From the NCBI RefSeq assembly GCF_008122205.1, contig NZ_PHNJ01000002.1, positions 496,001 to 560,000 on the forward strand: a stretch of 64,000 nt of DNA. Reading direction: 5' to 3'. The number at the start of each line of letters is the position of its first letter. Positions within the stretch are counted from its first letter, which is position 1. A model generated the notes under the pieces. That model was not told where the DNA came from and did not search any database. It saw nothing but the letters and a program-made list of their open reading frames with translations. The DNA comes from Natronococcus pandeyae (lineage in GTDB: Archaea; Halobacteriota; Halobacteria; Halobacteriales; Natrialbaceae). The position numbers were made by a program, and so were the translations under genes. This document shows positions 56,952 through 64,000 of the stretch, piece by piece.

Positions 56952-57716
56952 ATGGACCCCGCGGTACTGCGAGAGGACATGGTCGACGGGCTCGAGTCCC
57001 CGGCCAAGGACGTCCTCGCGGACGAGGCCGTCGCCGTCGCCATGCGAGAGGCTCCTCGCCACGCGTTTCTCGAGGACGAGCGGGCCGCGTACGCGGACCG
57101 CGAGCACGAGGCCCTCGGAACCCGTGTCCTCTCCCCGAGTACGGTCGCCAGACTCTTTCAGGCGCTCGCCGCCGAAGAGGGCGACGACGTGTTGATCGTC
57201 GGCGCCGGCGTCGGCTACACGGCGGCCGTCGCCGCGGAACTCGTCGGCGAGACGAACGTCCACGCCGTCGATATCTCCCGTCCGCTCGTCGTCGAAGCGC
57301 GGCGGAACCTCGCGGAGGCGGGCTATCAGGGTGTGCTCGTCGACCGTCGCGACGGCGCACAGGGATTCCCCGAATACGCACCGTTCGATCGAATTCTGCT
57401 CGAGGCGGCGGCGGTCGAGCCGCCACACGCGTTGCGTTCCCAGCTCGCCGACGGCGGCCGACTGGTGTTTCCGCGGGGAACGCACTGCCAGCGCCTCGAG
57501 GCGCTCGAGGATGGTGACACCGTCGCCCGGTTCGACGCCGTCTCCTTCGACCCGCTCCTGATCGAGGGCGAACAGTCCGGCGCCGTCGAGCGGAACCGAA
57601 CCGATCGTGAAGACCGCGAGTACGCCCGACAACGCGCGGAGTCGCGCACCGGCTGGGAACAGGAGTGGATCGAGTGGGAGGAACGGAACGGCCGGTCGTC
57701 AGTACAGGAACAGTAG
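56952..57716 (+). CDS. Divergent PIMT-like methyltransferase
   Basis: PIMT paralogue of 254 residues next to the canonical gene. Motif I reads VLIVGAGVGYTAAVAA, the acidic loop residue (VHAVDISRPL) is kept, and GGRLVFPRG matches post-III. The substrate loop is changed: instead of DGQTISAPH it has TRVLSPSTVAR, so isoaspartate binding is doubtful. The C-terminus is extended by about 30 charged residues (ERNRTDREDREYARQRAESR, TGWEQEWIEWEE). Haloarchaea commonly have this pair; a division of labour is possible. A TTTGATTAC element lies 27 nt before the ATG at 56952. Confidence 0.85.
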   Translation: MDPAVLREDMVDGLESPAKDVLADEAVAVAMREAPRHAFLEDERAAYADREHEALGTRVLSPSTVARLFQALAAEEGDDVLIVGAGVGYTAAVAAELVGETNVHAVDISRPLVVEARRNLAEAGYQGVLVDRRDGAQGFPEYAPFDRILLEAAAVEPPHALRSQLADGGRLVFPRGTHCQRLEALEDGDTVARFDAVSFDPLLIEGEQSGAVERNRTDREDREYARQRAESRTGWEQEWIEWEERNGRSSVQEQ

Positions 57717-57916
57717 TGTCGTTCGGGGTCATCCGAGCGGACGTTCAGCGACGTGGCAACAGTGTGTACTGCTCGCTACCCGTCGACCTCGGTAAAAGTG
57801 GGGTGGGGGGATTGGGGGTGGCGACAGTCGATTGCAGATCGCCACTTATCAGTAATTGCCGATGGGAGTTAAATATAATTTCTAACTGTTTGTATACATT
57901 GAACGAGGCATACTAA

Positions 57917-60034
57917 TCAGTTAGAGTGTTCGTCGAACGTCAGCGTGGCGAGTTTCCGTTCGGCGGCCCGGAGGTGATAGTGGTAGGTCGGCGGTGAGAC
58001 GCCGAGGGTGTCCGCGAGGTCCTCGCCCGTACTCTCACGGGGCCACTCGAAGAACCCGCTGTAGTATGCGGTCTGCAACGCCTGGAACTGCTTGTCGGTG
58101 AGTCGTTCCTCGAGACGCGCGTCGAGTCGCCTCGCCGACTGCGTGCTCGTCGTCTCCCGACGGGCTTCGAGTTCCGTCCCGGGAAACCCCTCCCTGAGGG
58201 ACTCGATCAGCGATCGGGCGTCGACCTGGTGGGGGGCCTCGAGTGTCACCGTCGTCGTGCCCCCCCGGGCCGTCGCGGTCTGTACCCGTGCGTCGTACGT
58301 TCGAAGCGCGTCCAGGAAGGGCGTCGACGTTACGGTCAGTTCGAACAGGGTTTCGTCATCACGCTCTGAGAGCACCGAGAGCCGCTCGACCGACGCCCAC
58401 TCGGACTCGAGTGCGACCAGTTCCGTCCCCGCCGGGACCGAGACGAAGACGAGGGTCTCGTCGGCTCCCCGTTCGACCACGCCCGCGATCGAGACGGGTT
58501 CGCCGAGTCGGTCCGAGAGCCGGTTCGTCAACAGTCGGGAGTCGCGACACGCGAGTTCGAGTTCGAGCGTTCCGTCGGTGTGCATCGCGCGCGTTCGCTC
58601 GACCGATCGCATCGCGTGTCCGATGGTTTCACCGAGCTCGGCGAGGACCTCACGCTCGCCGTCGCCGATGGTGTCGACGCCGTCGGCGTGGATCAGTAAC
58701 ACTCCGTACCGCCGCTCGTCGTCGACGAGCGGTACCGCGAGCACCGTCTGGTAGCCGTAGGTGAGCGCTTCCGTTCGCCGACAGCCCCAGCCGTCGGTCT
58801 CGAGAACGTTTTCGACCACCCTGACCTGCTCGGTGTCGAGCGTCTCTCGGACGAGGAGGCTCTCCGGCGCGTCGTCACCGTCGTCACGGATGCGATCGAC
58901 GTACGCCGCATCGACCCCGGCCCAGTTCGTCGGTTCGGGCGGCTCGGTGTCGTTCGAGGCGACCCAGGCGAAGCGGTAGCGGTCGGTGTCCGCGAGACGG
59001 TCACAGACCGTCGTCTCGATCTCGTTCCGGGTCGTCGTCTGAGCGATGCCGTGATTGATTTCGCGGACGATCTCATTTAAGTGGTTGAGCCGCGTCAGCT
59101 CCTCGTTCTGGCGGCTGAGCGTTCGATCGTGCTCGCGCAACAACTGCTCGCGTTCCGCCCGGTCCAGTGCGGCTTCGGTGTTCGCTCCCAGGATGTGCAC
59201 CAGTTCGGTCATCGTCTCGTCGAAGCCGTCGACGGTCCCGGATCCGACGACCAGCGCGCCGTGGGTTCCGAGCGGAACGATCAGTTCGCTCCGACTCAGC
59301 GGCTGGGTGCCCTCGACGCCGTCCTCGCGAAGTACGTCCTCGTAGTAGGTACTCTCGCCGGCGGAGAAGACGTCCCAGACGAGCCCGTCGTTCCGTCCAA
59401 TCGTTACGTCGGGCTCGCCGAACGCTGGCGACGATCGGGTCGAGGCAGCGTGCTCGAGGACGCCGTTCTCCGGCTCGAACGCGTAGGCTGCGGCGACCTG
59501 GACGTCGAGAATTTTGGCGGCGGTGTCGGTCGCCACGCGATAGATCTCGCCTTTCGTCTCCGCACGCATCAGCTCTCGGGTCGTCTCGTGCAGCGTCGTC
59601 AGCGTCCGCTTGTACCGGCGCTCGCTCCGCCGAAGCTCCGTCTCGGCGCGATACTGGGAGACCGCGTTCGTGATCTGGTTCGCGAGCAGGGCGTACTGCT
59701 CCGTTCCGCTGTCCTTCTGTAGATACTGGGTGACGCCGGCGGCGATGGCCTCGCTCGCGAGTTCTTCGGATCCCCTTCCGGTAAAGAGGACGAACGGTAG
59801 CTCCGGCTCCTGCTCGCGAACGCGCTCGAGCAACTCGAGCCCGGTCATCTCGGGCATCTCGTAGTCGCTGACGATACAGTCGACGTCACGCGTTGCGCGG
59901 ACCTCGAGCGCCTCCGTGGCGTCGGTCGCCACGAGGGCGTCGATCTCTGCTCGTTCGCGCTCGAGCATCGTGCCGGCGAGCTCCGCGTAATCCGGTTCGT
60001 TGTCGACGACGAGGACGGTGATCGGCTCTGACAT
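57917..60034 (-). CDS. REC-GAF-GAF-Bat HTH regulator
   Basis: Signal-transduction protein of 705 residues. A receiver domain (1-120; VLVVDNEPDY, the phospho-acceptor D in CIVSDYEMPEMTG, and K in QYLQKDSG) is followed by two GAF domains (about 160-300 and 330-480), a bacterio-opsin-activator beta domain (about 500-640) and the C-terminal HTH_10 (DKQFQALQTAYYSGFFEWPR, then STGEDLADTLGVSPPTYHYH). It is probably phosphorylated by a partner kinase and controls transcription. ATG at 60034 starts the REC fold. A TATA-like palindrome lies 28 nt before an upstream in-frame GTG (60100), so a 22-residue longer form is possible. Confidence 0.9.
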   Translation of the reverse strand: MSEPITVLVVDNEPDYAELAGTMLERERAEIDALVATDATEALEVRATRDVDCIVSDYEMPEMTGLELLERVREQEPELPFVLFTGRGSEELASEAIAAGVTQYLQKDSGTEQYALLANQITNAVSQYRAETELRRSERRYKRTLTTLHETTRELMRAETKGEIYRVATDTAAKILDVQVAAAYAFEPENGVLEHAASTRSSPAFGEPDVTIGRNDGLVWDVFSAGESTYYEDVLREDGVEGTQPLSRSELIVPLGTHGALVVGSGTVDGFDETMTELVHILGANTEAALDRAEREQLLREHDRTLSRQNEELTRLNHLNEIVREINHGIAQTTTRNEIETTVCDRLADTDRYRFAWVASNDTEPPEPTNWAGVDAAYVDRIRDDGDDAPESLLVRETLDTEQVRVVENVLETDGWGCRRTEALTYGYQTVLAVPLVDDERRYGVLLIHADGVDTIGDGEREVLAELGETIGHAMRSVERTRAMHTDGTLELELACRDSRLLTNRLSDRLGEPVSIAGVVERGADETLVFVSVPAGTELVALESEWASVERLSVLSERDDETLFELTVTSTPFLDALRTYDARVQTATARGGTTTVTLEAPHQVDARSLIESLREGFPGTELEARRETTSTQSARRLDARLEERLTDKQFQALQTAYYSGFFEWPRESTGEDLADTLGVSPPTYHYHLRAAERKLATLTFDEHSN

Positions 60035-60122
60035 GGGTAGGCGATCGTCGGCGCTCGCTCGAGCAGCGTCGGGCTGCGGCGAGTCGCCGACCTGTCTCAC
60101 GTAGTGAGGTACCGCGAATGTA

Positions 60123-60134
60123 CTAATATATTAG
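60123..60134. promoter_or_regulatory. Palindromic TATA element of the REC-GAF-HTH gene
   Basis: CTAATATATTAG is a perfect 12-bp palindrome. It stands 28 nt before an in-frame GTG at 60100 on the minus strand and can serve as TATA box of that gene. Confidence 0.5.
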
Positions 60135-60226
60135 GATCTGACCTACGCTCGTACTAACTGGTTTAACTGGCTAGGTTCGTACCGGGAGTCGACCTGGATC
60201 AGGTGGCACGAGTAGACGGAATTACT

Positions 60227-60643
60227 CTATTCCGGAATCTGGCCGTCGAACTCGTAGTCGGTTGCCCAATTAATCGAGGGATGATCAACGCTCGATTCAA
60301 ACCGGAGTTCCATCTTCTGTTTCGTTGCTTCGTCGATGGGAATCCAGTACAGTTGGTCTGTCTCCGGGTACCGGACACAGAACGCATCAACAGCGTCGTC
60401 GTACGTCTGTTCGTAGTATGACCCGTCCTTCGTCGTCTGTGAGTGAGTATTGAATCGAATCGTCTGTGGTTTGTTCTGCCACGCCGTTTTACACTGGACG
60501 CGGTAGAGCCGGGTTCCGTCGTCCACTAGCAGATCGTACTTATCGTTATCTCCGAAGGGGATAGAGACGCTGTAGCCGTTTGCGATAAATTGTGAAATTG
60601 TTCTGGCTTCTGTCTCGTCCCCCTGGGCTTTCGAGTTGCTCAT
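60227..60643 (-). CDS. Orphan PD-(D/E)XK-type endonuclease domain protein
   Basis: Protein of 138 residues, clearly lower in GC than its neighbours. The core YDLLVDDGTRLYRVQCKTAW (about 36-55) is a D-x(n)-QxK form of the PD-(D/E)XK nuclease motif, preceded by GDETEARTISQFIANGYSV with the usual N-terminal Glu. The length and order resemble the group I intron-linked PD-(D/E)XK endonucleases (PF11645-like), here without intron. No partner methylase or toxin-antitoxin gene is adjacent. A perfect 16-bp palindrome fills the space between TATA box and ATG. The foreign base composition and nearby tRNA fragment suggest that it came with a mobile element. Confidence 0.8.
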   Translation of the reverse strand: MSNSKAQGDETEARTISQFIANGYSVSIPFGDNDKYDLLVDDGTRLYRVQCKTAWQNKPQTIRFNTHSQTTKDGSYYEQTYDDAVDAFCVRYPETDQLYWIPIDEATKQKMELRFESSVDHPSINWATDYEFDGQIPE

Positions 60644-60645
60644 CA

Positions 60646-60661
60646 GTCAGTTATAACTGAC
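60646..60661. promoter_or_regulatory. Perfect 16-bp palindromic operator candidate
   Basis: GTCAGTTATAACTGAC reads the same on both strands and lies 3-18 bp before the nuclease ATG, between it and the TATA box. A repressor bound here would block initiation. Confidence 0.65.
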
Positions 60662-60666
60662 AATAG

Positions 60667-60674
60667 TATATAAT
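60667..60674 (-). promoter_or_regulatory. TATA box of the nuclease gene
   Basis: ATTATATA on the minus strand, centred 28 nt before the ATG at 60643. Confidence 0.6.
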
Positions 60675-60835
60675 TTCTCTCCGCACACGGAACGAGTTTC
60701 TGGAGCGCCTCCGCAGATTATTCGGCAGTACCAAGATTTGAGAACGCGTTGGAGGTGGAATCTGCTACCGGCGCTCTTCGGCTGGAATGTTCGCCATACG
60801 GCTACGCCGATCGCTTACGAGTTAGAAATCGAAGA
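60675..60835. other. Mixed-composition intergenic DNA
   Basis: Part of a 325-bp gene-free stretch between the nuclease and the tRNA-Asp array. No gene signal was found; composition changes from AT-rich to GC-rich near 60750. Confidence 0.4.
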
Positions 60836-60892
60836 AGCGCCCGAGGCGGGATTTGAACCACGGTCGCAGCGGAGCTGCTCCCTGGTTCAAAT
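60836..60892 (-). repeat. tRNA-Asp 3' fragment within an inverted repeat
   Basis: The 24 nt at 60836-60859 equal the last part of tRNA-Asp (acceptor strand, T stem and T loop, AGCGCCCGAGGCGGGATTTG and more). The T-loop sequence ATTTGAACCA (60851-60860) is repeated in inverted form, TGGTTCAAAT (60883-60892), around a GCAGC/GCTGC hairpin with loop GGA. The rest of the tRNA is absent. Confidence 0.7.
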
Positions 60893-60968
60893 ACTTTGTT
60901 TGTGTTTTGACATTCGGATGCTCGCAGCACAGCAAGCTGGTTGCTCGCGACGTTGGATTTCGAGAAAG

Positions 60969-61041
60969 CGCCCGAGGCGGGATTTGAACCCGCGTCACAA
61001 CCGTGACAGGGTTGTATGATGGGCCACTACACCACCCGGGC
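60969..61041 (-). tRNA. tRNA-Asp(GUC), copy nearest the nuclease gene
   Basis: Cloverleaf of 73 nt including the discriminator G: acceptor GCCCGGG/CTCGGGC, anticodon stem CAACC/GGTTG around CTGTCAC with anticodon GTC, T arm GCGGG-TTCAAAT-CCCGC. CCA is not encoded. Third of three identical genes in the direction of transcription, 97 bp apart. Confidence 0.95.
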
Positions 61042-61065
61042 CGAAGAGTCGAAAGGACGAGAAAG

Positions 61066-61138
61066 CGCCCGAGGCGGGATTTGAACCCGCGTCACAACCG
61101 TGACAGGGTTGTATGATGGGCCACTACACCACCCGGGC
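61066..61138 (-). tRNA. tRNA-Asp(GUC), middle copy
   Basis: Identical in all 73 positions to the copies at 60969-61041 and 61163-61235. The 24-nt spacers on both sides are also identical to each other and contain no TATA box, so the gene is probably read from the promoter of the first copy. Confidence 0.95.
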
Positions 61139-61162
61139 CGAAGAGTCGAAAGGACGAGAAAG

Positions 61163-61235
61163 CGCCCGAGGCGGGATTTGAACCCGCGTCACAACCGTGA
61201 CAGGGTTGTATGATGGGCCACTACACCACCCGGGC
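61163..61235 (-). tRNA. tRNA-Asp(GUC), promoter-proximal copy
   Basis: Identical to the other two copies. ATATAT at 61260-61265 lies 27 nt before its 5' end and is the only TATA box of the cluster. Confidence 0.95.
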
Positions 61236-61564
61236 ATGCTCGCACCGTCTTTCGACGCAATATATCGTTTCCCGGTGATAGTATTAAGGCTTTCCAATCG
61301 AACGACGTGTGGTAGGTCGACCCGATACTCGATTTCCTCGAGCGACCGTGCTAGCCGGTTCTCTGTGGTACTTACCCTCACGACCCACAAGGAATATAAC
61401 CCAGAACGGGCTACGCGTAGTTGTGACAGATAGTCCCGGTCAGGTTCGCCAGGCCGGTTAGCTATGCTTCTGAGCCGAGTTAGTAACGGTTAAATGCGTC
61501 CCGCCGCTACGTGCCTGTAGTATCTCGTGACAGCCGCTTCTCTCCCGATAGCCCACACCAACAC
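61236..61564. other. Intergenic region between tRNA-Asp and rpoH
   Basis: About 330 bp. The left end holds the tRNA TATA box (61260-61265). GGTTAAATG near 61489 is a possible TATA element for the RNA polymerase operon with a leader of about 50 nt. No gene is supported. Confidence 0.5.
61260..61265 (-). promoter_or_regulatory. TATA box of the tRNA-Asp cluster
   Basis: ATATAT centred 27 nt before the 5' end of the first tRNA-Asp. Confidence 0.6.
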
Positions 61565-61792
61565 ATGGTAGACGTAAGCCAACACGAACTCGTTCCGGAG
61601 CACACCGTTCTCGAGGATGACGTCCTCGAGGAGGTCCTCTCCGAGTACGATATCGACCGTACAGACCTGCCCAAAATCAAGCGTACCGACTCCGCGCTGC
61701 CGGACGATGCGGAGGTCGGCGACGTCATCAAGATCGTCCGAGACTCACGAACGACCGACCAGGCCGTGGTATACCGACTCGTGGTAGAATAA
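61565..61792 (+). CDS. rpoH: DNA-directed RNA polymerase subunit H
   Basis: RNA polymerase subunit H (Rpb5 homologue, C-terminal domain only), 75 residues. [20 protein letters not shown] and [20 protein letters not shown], then [20 protein letters not shown], are the conserved strings. It sits in the lower jaw of the enzyme and helps DNA melting. ATG at 61565 gives the conserved start. The stop is followed directly by rpoB'' (ATG 61793), so the genes are coupled. Order H-B''-B' is the usual archaeal RNA polymerase operon. Confidence 0.96.
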   Translation: MVDVSQHELVPEHTVLEDDVLEEVLSEYDIDRTDLPKIKRTDSALPDDAEVGDVIKIVRDSRTTDQAVVYRLVVE

Positions 61793-63367
61793 ATGTCAAC
61801 AGAACTCAACAGAGCCGAACGACGCGACATTTCGCGCGAATACTTCTCGAAGGAACGACTCGCCGAACATCACTACCGCTCGTTCAACGCCTTCCTCAAC
61901 CGGGGTATGCAGGAAGTCGTCTACGAGAAGGAGACGATCGACACCGACATCGGCGACAAGGAGGGCGAGGAACCGGTCTACGTCGAACTGGGCGACGTCC
62001 GCGTCGTCACGCCCCGCGTTCGGGAGGCCGACGGCTCCGAAGAGCTCCTCTACCCGCAGGAGGCACGTCTTCGGAACATCACCTACTCCGCGCCGGTCTT
62101 CATGGAGATGTCCATCGTGAAGGGCGAGGAGGGCGACGAACGAGTCGTCGACTCCACGGAGACGAAGATCGGCCGGATGCCGATCATGGTCGGCTCGGAC
62201 AAGTGTAACATCGCCGGCTTCTCCGACGAGGAACTGATCGAGATCGGTGAGGACCCTGCCGACCCCGGTGGCTACTTCATCGTCAACGGCTCCGAGCGCG
62301 TACTGATGACCAGCGAGGACCTCGCGCCGAACAAGATCCTCGCGGAGTACGACACCAAGTACGGCGACGAGATTCAGGTCGCCAAGACGTTCAGCCAGCG
62401 GCGTGGCTACCGCGCACTCGTGCTCTGTGAACGAACCCGGGACGGACTGCTCGAGGTCTCGTTCCCGTCGGTTTCGGGCTCGATCAACTTCGTCACGCTC
62501 GTCCGTGCGCTCGGACTCGAGAGCGACGAGGAGATCGTCCACAAAGTCTCGAACGATCCCGAGGTCGTCAAGTACATGCTCGAGAACCTCGAGGAAGCCG
62601 AAGTTCAGACCGAAGAGGAGGCCATCGAGGAACTCGGGAAGCGCGTCGCCTCCGGCCAGGGCAAGAACTACCAGCTCAAGCGGGCGAACTACGTCATCGA
62701 TCGCTACCTCCTGCCGCATCTCCACGAGGAGGGCGTCGAGGAGGAGGACGTCCGAATCAACAAAGCCCACTACCTCTGCCGGATGGCCGAGGCCTGCTTC
62801 GAACTCGCGCTGGGACGACGCGAGGCCGACGACAAGGACCACTACGCCAACAAGCGGCTGAAGGTCTCGGGCGACCTGATGAAGGACCTGTTCCGGACCG
62901 CGCTGAACAAGCTGGCCCGGGACGTGAAGTACCAGCTCGAGCGTGCGAACATGCGTAACCGCAACCTGTCGGTGAACACCGTCGTTCGATCCGACGTTCT
63001 CACCGAACGCCTCGAGCATCCGATCGCGACGGGGAACTGGGTCGGCGGCCGCTCCGGCGTCTCCCAGCTCGTCGACCGGACGGACTTCATGGGTGTGCTC
63101 TCACACCTGCGCCGGCTTCGCAGCCCGCTCTCGCGCTCGCAGCCGCACTTCGAGGCGCGAGACCTGCACGCGACCCAGTGGGGTCGCATCTGTCCCTCCG
63201 AGACGCCGGAGGGGCCGAACTGTGGACTGGTGAAGAACTTCGCACAGGCGATGGAGCTCTCCCAGAACGTCGAGGACGAACAGGGACTCAAACGGGAACT
63301 GGCATCGATGGGGGTCGAGGGCATTCCCGGCCTCGAGGGTATCGAGCGATCGACTGCAGACGACTAA
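61793..63367 (+). CDS. rpoB2: DNA-directed RNA polymerase subunit B''
   Basis: N-terminal half of the split beta subunit (Rpb2 homologue), 524 residues, carrying protrusion, lobe and fork domains. The string GYFIVNGSERVLMTSEDLAP, the lobe with PFKL-like SFPSVSGSINFVTLVRALG, and the fork RLRSPLSRSQPHFEARDLH, then QWGRICPSETPEGPNCGLV are universally conserved. In haloarchaea and methanogens the gene is split from B'; the split point is the usual one, after the fork (SETPEGPN). It starts one base after rpoH and is followed by rpoB' after 6 bp. Confidence 0.96.
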   Translation: MSTELNRAERRDISREYFSKERLAEHHYRSFNAFLNRGMQEVVYEKETIDTDIGDKEGEEPVYVELGDVRVVTPRVREADGSEELLYPQEARLRNITYSAPVFMEMSIVKGEEGDERVVDSTETKIGRMPIMVGSDKCNIAGFSDEELIEIGEDPADPGGYFIVNGSERVLMTSEDLAPNKILAEYDTKYGDEIQVAKTFSQRRGYRALVLCERTRDGLLEVSFPSVSGSINFVTLVRALGLESDEEIVHKVSNDPEVVKYMLENLEEAEVQTEEEAIEELGKRVASGQGKNYQLKRANYVIDRYLLPHLHEEGVEEEDVRINKAHYLCRMAEACFELALGRREADDKDHYANKRLKVSGDLMKDLFRTALNKLARDVKYQLERANMRNRNLSVNTVVRSDVLTERLEHPIATGNWVGGRSGVSQLVDRTDFMGVLSHLRRLRSPLSRSQPHFEARDLHATQWGRICPSETPEGPNCGLVKNFAQAMELSQNVEDEQGLKRELASMGVEGIPGLEGIERSTADD

Positions 63368-63373
63368 TCAATC

Positions 63374-64000
63374 ATGAGTAGCCAACAACGAGAAGCCAAG
63401 GTCTACGTCAACGGGTCGCTGGTGGGGACCCATCCCGATCCGCACGAACTGGCCGAACAGATCCGCGAAGCACGACGCATCGGCGACGTCAGCGAGATGG
63501 TCAACGTCTCGGTCAAAGACCGGACCCGCGAAGTGATCGTCAACGCCGACGCGGGCCGCGCTCGCCGCCCGCTCCTCGTCGTCGAAGACGGCGAACCGCG
63601 CATTTCAGAACAGGAGATCGAGGCGCTTCAGGACGACGACCTCGAGTTCGAAGACCTCGTCGACCACGGCTACATCGAGTTCATCGACGCCGAGGAGGAA
63701 GAGGACATCTACGTCGCCGTCGACGAAGACGACCTCGACGAGGACCACACCCACCTCGAGATCGACCCGTCGTTGATCTTCGGGATCGGTGCGGGGATGA
63801 TTCCGTACCCCGAACACAACGCGTCGCCGCGTATTACGATGGGGGCAGGGATGATCAAGCAGTCGCTCGGACTGCCGAGCGCGAACTACCGGATCCGGCC
63901 GGACACGCGCCAGCATCTGCTGCACTACCCGCAGCTTTCGATGGTGAAGACCCAGACGACCGAACAGATTGGCTTCGACGACCGGCCTGCCGCCCAGAAC
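63374..64000 (+). CDS. rpoB1: DNA-directed RNA polymerase subunit B', partial
   Basis: Start of the C-terminal half of the split beta subunit, cut by the window edge after 209 codons. Visible are the external region (VYVNGSLVGTHPDPHELAEQ, RRPLLVVEDGE) and the conserved IEIDPSL-like block, then IPYPEHNASPRITMGAGMIK, which leads to the hybrid-binding domain. The missing part should hold the catalytic-centre residues and the clamp anchor. It is cotranscribed with rpoH and rpoB''. Confidence 0.96.
   Translation, partial: MSSQQREAKVYVNGSLVGTHPDPHELAEQIREARRIGDVSEMVNVSVKDRTREVIVNADAGRARRPLLVVEDGEPRISEQEIEALQDDDLEFEDLVDHGYIEFIDAEEEEDIYVAVDEDDLDEDHTHLEIDPSLIFGIGAGMIPYPEHNASPRITMGAGMIKQSLGLPSANYRIRPDTRQHLLHYPQLSMVKTQTTEQIGFDDRPAAQN

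Noticed and set aside
60969-61235. 97-bp tandem repeat as CRISPR or satellite
   Set aside because: Each unit contains a complete tRNA-Asp cloverleaf with a short constant spacer.
60227-61235. Complete integrated plasmid or virus
   Set aside because: No integrase, replication or structural gene is present; only a nuclease gene and a tRNA fragment hint at a former element.
61796-63019. Minus-strand frame of 407 codons opposite rpoB''
   Set aside because: The plus strand is unmistakable RNA polymerase B''; the antisense frame has no domain pattern.

Overview
The window is chromosomal DNA of an extremely halophilic archaeon (class Halobacteria). The evidence is high GC, very acidic proteins, heavy use of CTCGAG for Leu-Glu, archaeal core genes (MCM, TFB, RNA polymerase H/B''/B', uL16/L10e, class II GAPDH), haloarchaeal regulators with bacterio-opsin-activator HTH domains, and start codons that repeatedly sit about 27 nt after a TATA box, as in leaderless mRNAs. 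The gene content suggests Natrialbaceae (Natrinema/Haloterrigena-like), but this is an impression and was not tested.

Layout. 1-10.5 kb: a partial universal stress protein, an M29 aminopeptidase, membrane proteins, threonine aldolase, a phosphoesterase, an XPD/Rad3-type Fe-S helicase, a Bat-type regulator and a 2H phosphoesterase. 10.5-21.3 kb: a membrane-anchored HTH protein, then a nine-gene arginine operon argG-argH-lysW-argX-argC-argB-argD-argE-argF, in which the LysW-type carrier protein replaces N-acetylation. 21.3-33.2 kb: threonine synthase, TFB, MCM, a DUF502-like protein, microproteins with zinc-finger cysteines, a cold-shock protein, tRNA-Pro(UGG), an MBL hydrolase and a Ski2-like helicase. 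33.4-38.3 kb: an iron/siderophore ABC importer with two DtxR-type boxes at its promoter, next to a rare-looking fusion of a flavodoxin-fold quinone reductase with a UbiA prenyltransferase. 38.3-47.7 kb: a cupin, a second cold-shock protein, carbonic anhydrase, a quinone oxidoreductase, an ABC exporter, a site-2 protease with CBS domains, uL16, an ATP-grasp ligase and Hsp20. 47.7-57.7 kb: divergent class II and class I GAPDH genes, pgk, a PAP2 phosphatase, a second M29-like protein, a glycosyltransferase, a zinc-finger protein and two tandem L-isoaspartyl methyltransferases. 57.9-64 kb: a large REC-GAF-HTH regulator, an orphan PD-(D/E)XK-type nuclease, three perfect tandem copies of tRNA-Asp(GUC), and rpoH-rpoB''-rpoB'.

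The strongest unexplained signal is a class of short perfect hairpins (5-9 bp stems, mostly 3-5 nt loops) joined by GAGCGA/GAACG-like linkers. They form an array of about ten at 53.4-53.65 kb and smaller arrays at 5.0 and 28.6 kb, and seem to lie in frame inside argB and argH. Two copies within the large array differ by a compensatory base pair. Related items are terminator-like double hairpins, tRNA 3'-end fragments downstream of both tRNA loci, and a 30-nt duplication of the argF end. I know no named family that covers the hairpin arrays, and copy number elsewhere in the genome cannot be judged from here.
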